From positions 157,913,792 through 157,977,791 of the forward strand of contig OZ023266.1 of the NCBI GenBank assembly GCA_964006375.1: a stretch of 64,000 bases of DNA. The letters run 5' to 3'. Both the position numbers and the translations under genes were made by a program. Source of the stretch: Tillus elongatus. Its lineage: Eukaryota > Arthropoda > Insecta > Coleoptera > Cleridae. The notes below the pieces were generated by a model. The model made no database searches. It saw nothing but the letters and a program-made list of their open reading frames with translations, and was not told the DNA's origin. Of this stretch, positions 29,707 to 44,632 are shown one piece after another (the first letter of the stretch is position 1; every line of letters starts with the position of its first letter).

Positions 29707-30033
29707 ATGGCTTGTGTTGACAAGAGCGAATATCTATTATCACTGGAAAATGAAAATGAAGACGTTGCTAGAAGATATCGTGAGAAAATTCCTATGATTG
29801 AAGGAATTGATCCCTATACTCTGACGACGGGCCCAATGCCTCCTTGTGAAGAACTATATGGTTTCCCACCAGTTGATGCTTTCGATAACGTTAACTATTT
29901 AGTGCTTACCCACACTTTTTACACTAATCAACAAATAAAAGCCCATAAAAGTATCTCTGCTTACAAATATTTTGAAGCAGGGTTCATTCATAATTGCCAG
30001 ACTAGAAAAATTAGAGCTCATGTTGTTGCACAG
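29707..30033 (+). pseudogene. Accessory (YqaJ-type nuclease-like) gene, first exon
   Basis: The frame from the ATG at 29707 reads MACVDKSEYLLSLEN and then NYLVLTHTFYTNQQIKAHKS, FEAGFIHNCQTRKIRAHVVA. The pattern (NYLV..TSFYT..QLKAYKS...YFxxGF) resembles the N-terminal part of the YqaJ-domain proteins that accompany ISL2EU-type transposases. An exon end is likely at 30033 (CACAG|GTAAAT). The nuclease core itself is missing, removed by the central deletion. Assignment is by resemblance from memory and needs a search. Confidence 0.6.
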
Positions 30034-30159
30034 GTAAATATAAAGTTACTTTTTTTAAAATCATAATTGCAAGCAATGACTTCTTGGTTTTGGTGCTCTA
30101 GAATTGGCTAGATATATTATGCAAGCTCGTAAGCCATATTTCGCACTTGATTTCGTGTC

Positions 30160-31142
30160 TTAAAGTACGATGTTCTTACATGATCCAAACATAACTTCTA
30201 TTATGTTTTTAAAATACGTTGAAGCCGTTGTGGGACTTATGCCAAAACGATAAGCTACATCCTTAAAATCTAGATTAAGCCTAAGTTTAGTCAGTGTCAA
30301 TAGTATTTGGTCAAAAACTGATAAAGTATTGTTGAAATGAAAAGTTAAGTGTATTTTCAATATATCCACTAATCCTTCCAACTTTTTAAAAGTATTGAGT
30401 CCTGTGTAATACTTGACTTTGATGTCATTGTTTTTCAAAAAATGGTAGCCCATTTCAATTTTCTCCAACTTTCTTTGAATCCCTTTAGTTGACTCTAGTG
30501 AAAGCATAATCTGGCTAAAATTTTCTAGAGTAACATCTGTTTGGGTTCCTTTGTCGTTAATGTTACTGCCACCTGCTTCGTCTGCAGGATTTACATGCTG
30601 TAAATCTCTGCTTGTAGTGTTTGTTTCCTCAGTAATCTCAGCTGGTACCTAAAAATATACAATATTATAGGACTAATGTATTGTTAAATCACTTTTATGT
30701 ACCTCCAGAACTTGCTCATCCAATTTCATTCTCTTCTCTGCTCTTTCTTGTCTAGTAGCATTGATAGCAACTCGCTTTATCATTCTCTTTGAATCTTCTC
30801 CATATCCCATAAGTAGAGAAGGAACCCAGTCAGGATTATTTTCATCTATTAATTCAGCTGGTTTTCCTACAATTTAAGTAATACATCTTGTAAACGTGAA
30901 ATCAAAGCTGAAATGAAGTTGTACCTGTGATAAAATGCTTACTGCATACTCTGCTATACTTGAGTGTAAATTCTGTTATATCTTTTCTTTTAATTGCGTG
31001 TATTCACCTTAATCTCCGGATTTTGGAGAGCTCATTCAACTCTGGTTTATGTGGAAATTGTAGTACACTCGTTATTCTGAAAAACTTGACTATCGCGATT
31101 ACCACGACTTACGCATTTCACAACACAACGCGTCGTAGGCAT
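30160..31142 (-). pseudogene. THAP-DDE (Harbinger-type) transposase, 5' exons only
   Basis: On the minus strand exon 1 (31142-30925) starts MPTTRCVVKC and ends SRVCSKHF, a THAP zinc finger with C..C and CxxHF, broken by a shift and a stop. Exon 2 (30866-30703) gives DWVPSLLMGYGEDSKRM. Exon 3 (30648 on) gives KVKYYTGLNTFKKLEGLVDI and LTLTKLRLNLDFKDVAYRFG, ISPTTASTYF, the helix-turn-helix that precedes the DDE domain. All splice sites fit GT/AG (CACAG|GT, GGAG|GT, TTTTTAG|, TTGTAG|). The DDE core is deleted. It would bind the element ends in an intact copy. Confidence 0.75.
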
Positions 31143-31541
31143 ATTTTTTAATTTAAAAAAAATAGTACTTTATTTGATAACACACTACTGTCTACTATAT
31201 TTATATTTACACAAATTTTAAACTAATGGGAACATTTATAAACAATTTACAAACTATACTCTTTAAAAAACACGAGAACGTCATACACCGCTATTCAAAA
31301 CAATAGAGTAGTTCCAAATGTGTGCCTACCAGCAGCCATATTAGAATTGTGATGACAGCATCTCGGACAGCTCAATAAGCGATCATAGAAGGCGAATAGT
31401 GGAATATAGTTCTATGGACATTTAGTAATAGAGAAATATTTTAGTTGATGGTGGTGTTGTAAAATAGTTGGTTATGATAAATTACTAGTTTGAAAAGCTG
31501 TATTTTTTTAGTCAACACATCCAGAACCCCGAAGAACGTAA

Positions 31542-32968
<1,427 letters not shown>

Positions 32969-33012
32969 TTAATTGCTTGCTGTACTGTTTGTGATTTTTT
33001 ATTGGTTTACGT

Positions 33013-33278
33013 GGACTTCTCTGTCACTTTTTCAGTACAAACTATAATAAATTAACATCAACCGAGGTCTGTACGTTCCACCCTTCGGAGGCGCCTAAAA
33101 CCGTCGGTCCCGTGTCCATGCGATGTTGGGCACGTTAAAGATCCCGACCCTCCTAACAGAAAGATAGGGATTCGGCACAATTTCCAGGATAGTGAGGTGA
33201 AACTGCTCCCTGGCGTAGGTGATTGGCTATAGTCGCGGAAATAGACCGGCATTAAAAAAAAAGAGAACAAATACAAAG
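33013..33278 (+). mobile_element. SINE family 1, 5'-truncated copy
   Basis: It matches the SINE at 8263-8626 from CACTTTTTCAGTAC to GAAATAGACCG. The tRNA head is missing. Internal deletions occur near 33064. Confidence 0.8.
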
Positions 33279-33828
33279 AAGATATTTCTGTGTTGTTAGA
33301 AATAATCGCGCTCACAAATCTACATTTTCAAAACATATTAGAGATACCCACATAGACCCACAGTAAATAACCGCATAGAGCCACAACATTTTTGTAATGA
33401 CAAGAGCAAACTACACATTTTTGAAGCTTTAGAAATAAATAAAACACATACATGACAATAACTTCCTTGTTTTAAATGAGCAGTCTAATTTGATGGATTC
33501 CCATTTCTTGAACACTCACCTTCCTAATTTAAACATATCATAACATAGCAACAGATATTTATTTGTAGTTGTCATGATTTCGTACTAATTCAATTTTAAT
33601 CTGTCTGAAAATGCTGTCAAGCAGCGAAACTATAGTCACAGAAGCATTGAAGAACATCCTAGAACTTCTAGAATTCGAAGGGCCACTTGCTCCAGTTAGC
33701 TCACGCGCTGGCTACGTCCTTCACCACTAAAAACCAACAGTGAAGCCAGAGAAGTATTCTCCAAGTCTGTATGCAGCATACATCTAATACACTATGTGAA
33801 AACTGGAACCTGTGATGAGCACTAATAA
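33279..33828. other. Unassigned
   Basis: No gene recognised. The last 25 bases (GTGATGAGCACTAATAAG) recur in part near 53127 and may belong to Penelope termini. Confidence 0.3.
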
Positions 33829-33888
33829 GTACACTTGGAGAACCCAAATCACCACAACACATATTTCAGAGACCTTACGATCGTTTCT

Positions 33889-34423
33889 GGGCAATGGGCA
33901 ATCCATTATCTCTTTTTATTGCAGACTTGTTTATGAGTAGATTTGAGACGGATTTAAAAAACAAAAATGGGTATTTCCCTAAAGTTTGGTTTCGTTATGT
34001 CGACGATATTTTTGCAGTGTTTGACACAAATATATGTAAGGTTGAAGAATTTACTGAAAAACTAAATAGACAATTTGATTCAATATAATTTCAACTTTCG
34101 TTCCTAGATGTATTAGTTATTAAAAATAAAAATAATGGCTCGCTTGAATTCGATGTCTACAGGAAGGAAACGGCTACTATTAGTTATATTCCTAACGACT
34201 CACATCATACGTTTGCATAAAAAACGGCTAGTTTAAATTTCCTAGTAAACAAATTGAGTAAATTTTCGTTAAGTAAAAATAGATTTAATACAGAATTAAA
34301 ATACATAAAAAATGTGGCGAGATATAACGGTTACTCGGATGGTTTAATAGACAAATTGGTTAACAAACACAGAACAAAGAAAATGATATCTGAATGTACG
34401 ACATTTAAAAAGATAAAAAAAGC
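33889..34423 (+). pseudogene. Penelope-like element C, reverse transcriptase (C-terminal half)
   Basis: It begins abruptly with AMGNPLSLFIADLFMSRFET, then VWFRYVDDIFAVFDTNICKV with catalytic YVDD. Next, after a stop near 34088, comes FLDVLVIKNKNNGSLEFDVY in another frame, then KFSLSKNRFNTELKYIKNVA. The N-terminal half of the reverse transcriptase is absent because the inverted terminal piece joins directly at 33885-33889. The reading continues beyond the HINE-like insertion with [19 protein letters not shown] at about 35511-35579, which matches the region between RT and the endonuclease in this family. Confidence 0.85.
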
Positions 34424-35501
<1,078 letters not shown>

Positions 35502-35617
35502 TAGAGGAAAAATTTGTGTGTTTACCTTATAAACCACGAATCACAAAGAGTTTGGAAAGTATTTTTAAGAAAGCCGATTTACATTTGACTTTTTAGACGA
35601 AAAGTAATTTAAAAAAT

Positions 35618-35926
35618 TTGTTGGGTAATACGAAGGAAAAAGACAAAGTCACTGCAATGTCCGGTATTTATGTGATTACTTGCAAAGACTGCAATCTTAA
35701 ATACGTGGGTCAAACTAGGAGAAACATAGCCACCAGATTTCGTGAACATCTCGCACATTTACGATATGGTACGGTGGACAAATCGTCTGTGGCACAACAT
35801 ATATGGGATAATAATCACCACATTGACAAAGAAAATTTGAAATCTGTCAAAAATGTTAGACATCAAACTATGCTTGATTCATTAGAAAGTATTTTTATAT
35901 CAAGGTCGATTAAGAACAACACTTAA
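35618..35926 (+). CDS. GIY-YIG endonuclease domain of Penelope-like element C
   Basis: The open frame (no stop until 35924-35926) reads MSGIYVITCKDCNLKYVGQT, then RFREHLAHLRYG, VAQHIWDNNHHIDKENLK and LDSLESIFISRSI. It carries GIY, the Cys pair, YVGQT, the R..EH helix and the Glu of the ESIFI helix, so all recognisable catalytic positions are present. In the family the nuclease nicks target DNA for priming. It is the C-terminal domain of a larger polyprotein, not a stand-alone gene. Upstream, a stop near 35601 and the HINE-like insertion separate it from the reverse transcriptase. The 5' end given is the first Met of the frame. Confidence 0.85.
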   Translation: MLGNTKEKDKVTAMSGIYVITCKDCNLKYVGQTRRNIATRFREHLAHLRYGTVDKSSVAQHIWDNNHHIDKENLKSVKNVRHQTMLDSLESIFISRSIKNNT

Positions 35927-36575
35927 TTGAATCGTGCGGCACCTTTAATTTCAACCCTTTATTTTCGCTTTGCATTTGACCACTTAAACACTCGTAATTT
36001 CTCTGGTAGAATAATAAATTACTGTCAATAACTCGATCGGTCTATACATATACTAATCACTACGCTTGTATCGACTTAAAGACCCCCTTTCGTTTTCTTT
36101 GTATCTATGAAGTCAATATAAATACTGTTTACGAAGAATTAAAATCAATATAAATATAGTTCTTATGTAGTATTTTAGTTAAATTATTTATCCTTTGTTA
36201 GAGTTAACATTGTGAGCCAAACACCCGGGTTTAGTTTTCTATATAAAAAAGATGAGCGGAGGTTATGATGTTTGTCCCGCCAGATGTGTTTGTCGGCTTG
36301 CTCCAATATCCACATAGTAAATTTCTAGATCGAAAGGGAACGTGCAGATTCCTTAAATAACTCGGTACCTCTCCTTTTAAGCCTATTATCCTTATATTAG
36401 ATAAGGGCTCATAAATTTGTCGACCAGAAGATTAAAGCAGGTCTTCGACCTCGTAGTTTCACTACACAATAAACAAACGATTGGTCTTCGACGACAATTT
36501 TACTTCGGACTAGTTCGTTTACCTAGACGCGATATAAATACACGGTAGTTAGTAGTTTAATGTTAGAATTTTTCT

Positions 36576-36625
36576 TCCTCTGAAGACGTTGACATGGTCA
36601 ACGAAACGATCGTAAGGTCTCTGAA
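36576..36625 (+). ncRNA. Hammerhead-like motif in Penelope C terminus (candidate)
   Basis: Order: CCT-CTGAAGA-C, stem GTTGAC-ATG-GTCAAC, GAAA, palindromic CGATCG, TA, AGG. The core CUGANGA and GAAA are intact and the inner stem is perfect. One extra base follows CUGAAGA, and the outer stem is only 3 bp (CCU/AGG). Hammerheads are known in Penelope terminal repeats. Confidence 0.5.
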
Positions 36626-36655
36626 ATATGTTGTGGTGATTTGGGTTCTCCAAGC

Positions 36656-37491
36656 GTACTTAGCGTACATCTAATTCTGTTAAAAATACTTGTAATAAAG
36701 TAATAGGTTGATGTATCTCGATATTTACGTTGTACAGAACCATCTTGCTTCTATTGCTGCTGATGTTAGTTATTTTATTATTATGATGGTCGTTATAGTT
36801 ATAAGCCAATTTTACTTTCATGTAAAATATTGACATATATCACATAGATATTTGAAAAACGTCATATGTAAATTTTATTTTATTTTCAATAAATTTTTGA
36901 ATTGAAATACCCTAACGTCGCCACGGATTTTTCATGAATAAGTTTAAATATATTCAATTTTCTCCTGTGTAACGATGCCAAAAAGGGTGAAACCTGTTGT
37001 TTACAGAGAAGATAATAAGAAGCACTTGTGAAGCCAAACAAGACGTCTCTACATCTGTATTTAGCATTCTCAATAGGCATTACAGATTTGCCTAATAATC
37101 TAATAAATTTTCTTAGGAAGCCAACGCTGGTTTTTTAACTACATAAAAGTAACGAATGTATTTTCTAGCCCTGGTCATAATGTCATCTTATTATGAAAAC
37201 ACTCTGTACATATTTAACAGACACGTTCTTAAGTGAATACGTTTTACTAGTCAGAGTGTTCCCATTAGATCTAAAGTGTCAAGCGATGAGCGTTTAAAAA
37301 TTGTTTACTTAAATATAGACGTGCAGGATGTGTGTGGTGATAATGCCCTCTTAGACTCAAGAGCCTCGCACTATTCATTTTATATTCCCCTTAGCATCGG
37401 TTGAAGTAAATCATACCTACGCATTTGTGCGTTACCCATGACTTGAGCTGCATTAAAATATGCTCGATATTAGTGACATTTTCAGTGTACG

Positions 37492-37492
<1 letters not shown>
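36656..37492. other. Unassigned AT-rich sequence
   Basis: No gene or repeat recognised. It leads into an AT tract at 37493-37566. Confidence 0.35.

Positions 37493-37566
<74 letters not shown>
37493..37566. repeat. (AT)n microsatellite without HINE-like flanks
   Basis: About 74 bp of AT. Neither flank matches the HINE-like blocks. Confidence 0.95.
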
Positions 37567-37571
<5 letters not shown>

Positions 37572-40569
37572 ATTCAGGTGAGTGAATCTCACAGAACACA
37601 TGTTGTTGTCTATTGTACATGTTCTCATTTGTTTAAGTTATAAATTGAAAAGTAATTTCAATAAGTATTATAATGTAAAGGTGGTTTTAGGAAATCATTT
37701 AATAATTAGCTTATATGAAAATACTGTGTATCTGAGTTTGAATTAAGTTTGTTATTTATACGAGGCTAAGTTATAAATTGAGAAGTAATTATCTGATTTA
37801 AATGAAGGGGCTTTAAGAAATAATTTGAGAATTAGCTAAGTTGAATTAGGTTGTTTACGAGGTTAAGACAATAATCATAAATCAAGTAAGAGTTGAGTTA
37901 TGTCAGTTTGCAATAAGTGAGTAAAGTAAAGTCTGTTTGAAGGTACATTGATGATAGTTTGGAAGGTGTGGGGAGTACCTTCGTTCTTTGCTCACCCAGT
38001 AGTGCGTCATACTGGTAGAGGCGAGCTTTTGAGCTGGGTTACGTAACCACAACACGGTGGCGTTTAGTGGCATCGTCAGACTAAGGTAGGGTTACAAGGT
38101 AACCAATGCACCTATCCGTGTTCGATGCGTGGATATTGGAGAGAGCACATTGTTGGGTTCGCCCTTTGTGTCCATTGCACTGCTCAGTATTCATGTTGCC
38201 GGGACCGTTGTTGTATTTAAGAGTCGATCTGGTAGCTTGTCCGAGACACTGTGGCCAGTTCACTCGTTAGTCTCATTGCACGGTCAGTCCCAGTGTAGGA
38301 GTTGGAGTACTCGGAGAAGGGTACAGTGTTGACGAGTCCATTGTGTCCATTGCACTTCTCGGTATTCAACTCTGGCTGTAGCGAGCACTCTAGGTGAGGT
38401 ATTGAACTGTGCCTCATTGCACACCTGGAAGCCGGCACGGACCTAGTGTTCGGGTACAGCGCCCAACAAAACACACACGCTAAACTATTGTTGTAGAAAC
38501 TATTATTTGAGTAACTAATGTCTGAATAATTATTGTTTGAGTAATTGTTATTTGAGTAACTATCGTGTGAGTAACTACTTGAGTAATTATTGTCTGAGTA
38601 ATTATTGTTTGAGAAACTAATGGTTGAGCATTTAGAGACATTGTTGAGAAGCAGTTCTGAGGCACTGATGTGCGCTGTTGAGAGATTATAATGTGGCTCA
38701 GTGGAGCCTTTAGTAGGAACTGCTATTAATGTTGAAGTTGCCCAGTGGAGATTTATGTCGAAACTGCTCTTAATGTTAGGTTGCTCAGTGTAATTGGTAA
38801 ATGATTGATAAACTAATAATTGAATGCCCCTCGTATATATGTTAGGTTGTGCTTTAGATGAGCAACGGTGTGTTCAGGTATATTTTTAATTACATGTTAG
38901 TGACGTTGTTACTGGACACATTTGGCACCCGCTCGCCCGACTCATTACGCCCGTACATTAAGGCTTCGTCATCATTCTGAAAAGTAATAAACCTTTTGCA
39001 TGATTACTCTTAAGTAGATAACACAAGTGCTAAGTAATATATCGACTGATGATTGATTGTTGAGCTATTTAATTACATTGTGACCGTTAGTCGATTGTTA
39101 TTATTAGAATAGGTTACTTACTAAGAAGGTTTGTAACCTTGTGTCATCGAAGGGTTGCGTTCAATATATACTTATTCTATTGTAATGAAGTCCGATTTAT
39201 TGCGGTTATTTGAATAGCTAATAAGTCGTTTAGGCGGTATAAATAACGGATATTTGCTGGACAATAAATCTGACTCATTTTAAATTCACGTCAAAGTATG
39301 AAAATTCGCCAGAGCCGGCACGGAGTTCTTGTAGAATGAACCGCTTTACGCCAGTCTGACAGGCGCAATAAGATTTATTCTAGGCGCATGTCAATAAAGC
39401 GGGCAGAACAAACGCAACGCGAAACCAGAGGGGTTTGAATCATCGCCGTGACAACAGGTCGCCGTCGTCCGTATCTTGCTTCGTAATTTGTAAAAGCGTT
39501 AGTTAGGTGTAATACCTGGGGGAAGATTATTCCGTGTCGCTATAGAGTAGCGAAGAGGCCGTGTGTTGGTCTGTTATTAATAAAGAATAATAGTCTAGGA
39601 GGACTGTGTTCTGTAAAGGTATCAGTTTACAAGGTTAGTTATCACTTCGGGAAACGTGCAGAAGTGTAATTTGTAAAAGGTTAAACTGGTTGTGTTTTAT
39701 TAATGCTGTTCTATGTGAAATATTAACAGCGGAGTCAGGATTTCACGTGTATATAGAGGGTACTGGCTTTAGTAGTGAACAAATAGTCACGATTACCGAT
39801 CTAAGGGAGATCTAAGTAAGGTAAATAATTATGCCGTACTGTAGTGGAATTAGGGTGTTTTAGCGAATCAAAGCGTACTATACAGGGTGAACCGCGATCT
39901 CTTGAAGGGACGTACGTCCTTTGGGAAATCGTGTATTTATTCTGGAGGGTATGCGCTCCCTAAACTAGGTGGTTAACTAGCTAAAGTGTCCAGCCTAGGT
40001 AAGGGCCAAGCCGGTCACGTTTATTACCCATATGAGGGAAATGGGAGCACGGACAGTGCTGATTTAGGGTAGTATTTAGGGTGCCCGACATCGTGTGCTG
40101 TATTGGTGCGACTATGTTTGCTTTGAGGGGCGGAAAAGTCCTCGGAGGAAGCAGAGATCAATTCAGAATGGTGTGCAATCGCTGGAGGGCATTGTAGGCG
40201 AGTTAGGGTATTCCACAAATATTAGGAAACGAATTACCTAGTGGTATTCATTAGTGAGTTAGGGGCGTGTCAGCGTGGGAGCCGTTTGCTTACTCCCGTC
40301 GCGGATCCATTCTCCATTTGAGGTTTGGGGTGTCCTGCTTTACGCTTGCCGTGCTTTGTTATGCTTTGTTTGCTGTGTTAATGCTAGCCGCCCGCTTAAT
40401 TGGCATTAATTATTATGCATATTATTTTAGGCGAATATCACTGTATTTTTGAATAGTACACACTTGTGGTATCAATTCTTTTGTAAAAGAATGTCTTGCC
40501 AGAGATAACATTATCTGGATTGAGATATGTGTCTCGATATTCGCATGATTTGTAGCGAATTTTTGGTTT
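37567..40569. other. Three kb without recognised gene
   Basis: Base composition is more balanced than around it. I see no transposase, RT or host domain in any frame. It could be the non-coding part of a large LTR element or a low-copy host segment; the sequence does not decide. It contains a minisatellite at 38490-38640 and pairs of short repeats (GTGTCCATTGCACT at about 38167 and 38342). Confidence 0.35.
38490..38640 (+). repeat. Minisatellite of about 18-bp units
   Basis: Imperfect repeats of ATTATTGTTTGAGTAACT, with variants TGTCTGAATA and TATCGTGTGAGT. Seven or eight units. Confidence 0.8.
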
Positions 40570-42035
<1,466 letters not shown>

Positions 42036-42477
42036 TTTTTAATTACTTAATTGATTTTTATTGTTGTCGATTTCATTTTGTAAATATTCTGAATGTTATT
42101 AGAGAGTTTTTATGTAATTAGTGGCGTTTCACTGCACTTCCTGTAGGTATTTGGACTAGTGTAAATGTGTTAGGGCTATAATCCAGACGGATTGTGACTA
42201 GCGGAGGCATATCGTAGTCGATAGTTGCCTGCTTAGAATATTTCTGCTTCCAACTTTATAAGTTAGGGAAAACAGCCATTATTCGGGAGTGAGTGATTAA
42301 AATCCACTTACCTCTCGAGAACTCTACGGGACAATAACTTACGACCCCTGGCTATAGTTTTCTTCTCCACTCAAGTTACCCTGGGACAAGGCTGTTATGA
42401 AACAGTAACTTTGTGGTGTTCTACGATGGCCTTAGCAGAAGTCCTCACGGGGATCTGACCCCGTCCATTCAATAGGG
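42036..42477. other. Unassigned; 5' flank of foldback insertion
   Basis: No coding region. It is continuous in character with 37.6-40.6 kb and, after the foldback unit, with 43977-44075. Confidence 0.35.
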
Positions 42478-42551
42478 AATAAAGATGGCTTATTTCCAGG
42501 GTAGAAAAGAACAGAACAAGGCTGTACTCCAGACTGAATTTTATTAGGTAA

Positions 42552-42598
42552 AAGCCCTACGCGTTTCGGCCCATAAATCTGGCCATCATCAGGGGCTT
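42552..42598 (-). ncRNA. Hammerhead-like ribozyme motif, left arm
   Basis: It is the reverse complement of the motif at 43823-43869, with identical core elements: CTGATGA, GGCC/GGCC inner stem, GAAA, CGCG, GTA and AAGCCC/GGGCTT outer stem. Confidence 0.65.
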
Positions 42599-43822
42599 CC
42601 TGAAACATTAAGGTGGTTGTGTCAGAAACAAAGTTTCCGGTAGGTCGGCAAGTATCACACGATACCCGCTGTTACAGAATTCTAAACAGTCTTACAAGCA
42701 AAGTCTAAAAGCAAACTATAGTCTAAACCAACATTCTGCAAAACAGATTATACTAACAAATCAAAGCTAAAAGCTAAAAGTAAAGAAGTTAAAACGTTAA
42801 AAACATCAAATGTCCAAAGCTCAGCCGAGGCACACACAAGCAGCAAGTCAGCAATGTACAAACAGTGAAAGTCACAAAAACAGGCAGATACCCGTGTAAA
42901 TTAAGATTTAAGTTGCAATGATACACTACAATGTAAGGTCTCTACACGACCAAAAAGCTGCCAAGGCAGGCTGCACAACCAGAGCTGAACCTTCAGAGAA
43001 ATACTGAGTTAAACTTATGGTGCTCAATGAAAATAAAACAAAATGGCTAAACACTTACGTTCTGTTTTTACATATAACAGCAACTGGACTCTACAAGAAA
43101 TCTAACATCGTGGCTACTTTCATCGACTGTCGCTTTTGTTTCCTAGCACTATGTGGGTGCAGTAGGGATTAGAAACATTAAAACCTCAAATTAGAGCAAT
43201 GGACAAACGGCGATACAAATAAAATTTCCCATCTGAAATGGAGGACGGTTAAAAGCCGAATACACGAACAGAACAGGAAGGGGACGAAACAGGCGTTACG
43301 ACTTTCAGCTAAAAGTGACAGGTGACTGACAAGTGACAGACGAAATGACACCTGACATATAACTCAGCCGTGCCGAGCAGCACAGAACACGTAACACTTC
43401 CGGGCTCCTTGACTCCACAGAATACTTTTTGTTTTTCACTGTAGATGGCACTACTCAAGTATATTTCTATAAATTTGTGGAAAGTTAATTTCACTAGTAT
43501 TGGAAGCATTTATAACAGTGTAGTTGGGGTTGTAGGTGTATCTGTAGATTTCCATCTCCTCAAGGACGAACTGTTCAGTACCAAATGTGGATGTGTGCCT
43601 CGGCTGAGCTTTGGACATTTGATGTTTTTAACGTTTTAACTTCTTTACTTTTAGCTTTGATTTGTTAGTATAATCTGTTTTGCAGAATGTTGGTTTAGAC
43701 TATAGTTTGCTTTTAGACTTTGCTTGTAAGACTGTTTAGAATTCTGTAACAGCGGGTATCGTGTGATACTTGCCGACCTACCGGAAACTTTGTTTCTGAC
43801 ACAACCACCTTAATGTTTCAGG

Positions 43823-43869
43823 AAGCCCCTGATGATGGCCAGATTTATGGGCCGAAACGCGTAGGGCTT
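43823..43869 (+). ncRNA. Hammerhead-like ribozyme motif, right arm
   Basis: Outer stem AAGCCC (43823-43828) pairs with GGGCTT (43864-43869). Core CTGATGA is at 43829-43835. The inner stem is GGCC/GGCC with an 8-9 nt loop, then GAAA (43854-43857), then the palindrome CGCG and the cleavage-type triplet GTA. One unpaired T follows CTGATGA. The palindromic third stem is too short to fold alone and suggests action as a dimer, as proposed for Penelope hammerheads. Confidence 0.65.
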
Positions 43870-43976
43870 TTACCTAATAAAATTCAGTCTGGAGTACAGC
43901 CTTGTTCTGTTCTTTTCTACCCTGGAAATATGTCTAACCCAGACGTTGTGACGTTCAGAAGTTAAATAAAGATGGC

Positions 43977-44071
43977 GCCCGAGGATAGTTTAACTAAAAA
44001 TATTTAGGTCACGCCCGAATGACGGATTGGCAACTTATCCGTCGGGCCGTCTGCTGAGCCGGGGTTCATCA

Positions 44072-44153
<82 letters not shown>

Positions 44154-44632
44154 CGTACCTCTTACATAATTTTATTTAACACCGTTCACTGTAAATGCTG
44201 AAAGCAATGAACCATATCTTTCAAATCTATTCATCTGAGTAAGCGGCTTTCAGACGACTTCGTGTACGATGCCTCATCTGATTCAATAGTCTTCCGCCGC
44301 CATGAAACCACAACGTGACATCTGTCCCAGGGTGCAATCGAGTCATTAACCTTAAAACAAGAACATGGTCATCGTGCCTGACCTATTTTTGATTGTATCG
44401 AACTTATTGGCCCTCCCAACTCTAAGCTTTCCCGTTACACGTGCAGATAATTAATTGTCCTTTTTTTGTCAGAGAAAATTCTATATAAATCGAGCTAGAC
44501 TGGACTTTGATTAGTTTTCCACTTAATACAGAAAACTCGGAGCGGTATATTGTGCGTTAGATGTCAGATACGAATGTTCTGCGTTTTATTTTCTTTGTTT
44601 TGTTTCGATAGAGTATCCCAATATAATAAATA
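43977..44632. other. Unassigned, with an (AT)n tract
   Basis: (AT)n at 44077-44152. No gene or recognised repeat in the rest. Confidence 0.4.

Larger units (their letters stand above)
29582..31373. mobile_element. Harbinger/ISL2EU-like DNA transposon, internally deleted
   Basis: 1.79 kb inserted in the 3' LTR. The ends are GAGATGTCC and GGACAGCTC, with an inner matching stretch ATATGGC(C/T)GCTGGTAGGC, inverted at both ends. The flanks suggest a 2-3 bp duplication (AT or ATA). Two convergent genes point inward and both are cut in the middle: a short gene on the plus strand and a THAP/DDE transposase on the minus strand. This pairing is known for the ISL2EU/PIF-Harbinger group. Confidence 0.75.
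27325..31541 (+). mobile_element. Ty3/gypsy-type LTR retrotransposon, gutted
   Basis: The order is a truncated 5' LTR (about 27325-27541), a likely primer-binding region (CTGGTCTCAGAAGTGGG at about 27547), gag, a large deletion, the integrase C-terminus, a purine tract AAGAAGGGGGCAG at 29341-29353, and a 3' LTR. Almost all of pol is missing: no protease, reverse transcriptase or RNase H motif is present. The 3' LTR is split by a DNA transposon. Confidence 0.85.
29354..31541 (+). repeat. 3' LTR, split by a DNA transposon
   Basis: The LTR starts TGTCACATCCGCTC at 29354 and runs to 29581, then resumes at 31374 (AGCGATCATAGAAGGCG) and ends near 31541. The 5' LTR has the same sequence uninterrupted (GTGTATATAAGCGATC near 27385), which defines the insertion site to the base. 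Confidence 0.9.
42490..43964. mobile_element. Foldback unit with two inverted hammerhead-bearing arms
   Basis: Arms of about 340 bp (42491-42836 and 43593-43930) are nearly identical reverse complements, differing chiefly by one 6-7 bp duplication. The whole unit is flanked by AATAAAGATGGC at 42478-42489 and 43965-43976, a 12-bp target duplication, so it entered as one piece. The core (42837-43592) includes sequence shared with R3 at 25 kb. Each arm carries a hammerhead-like motif pointing outward from the centre. No protein is encoded. Confidence 0.8.
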
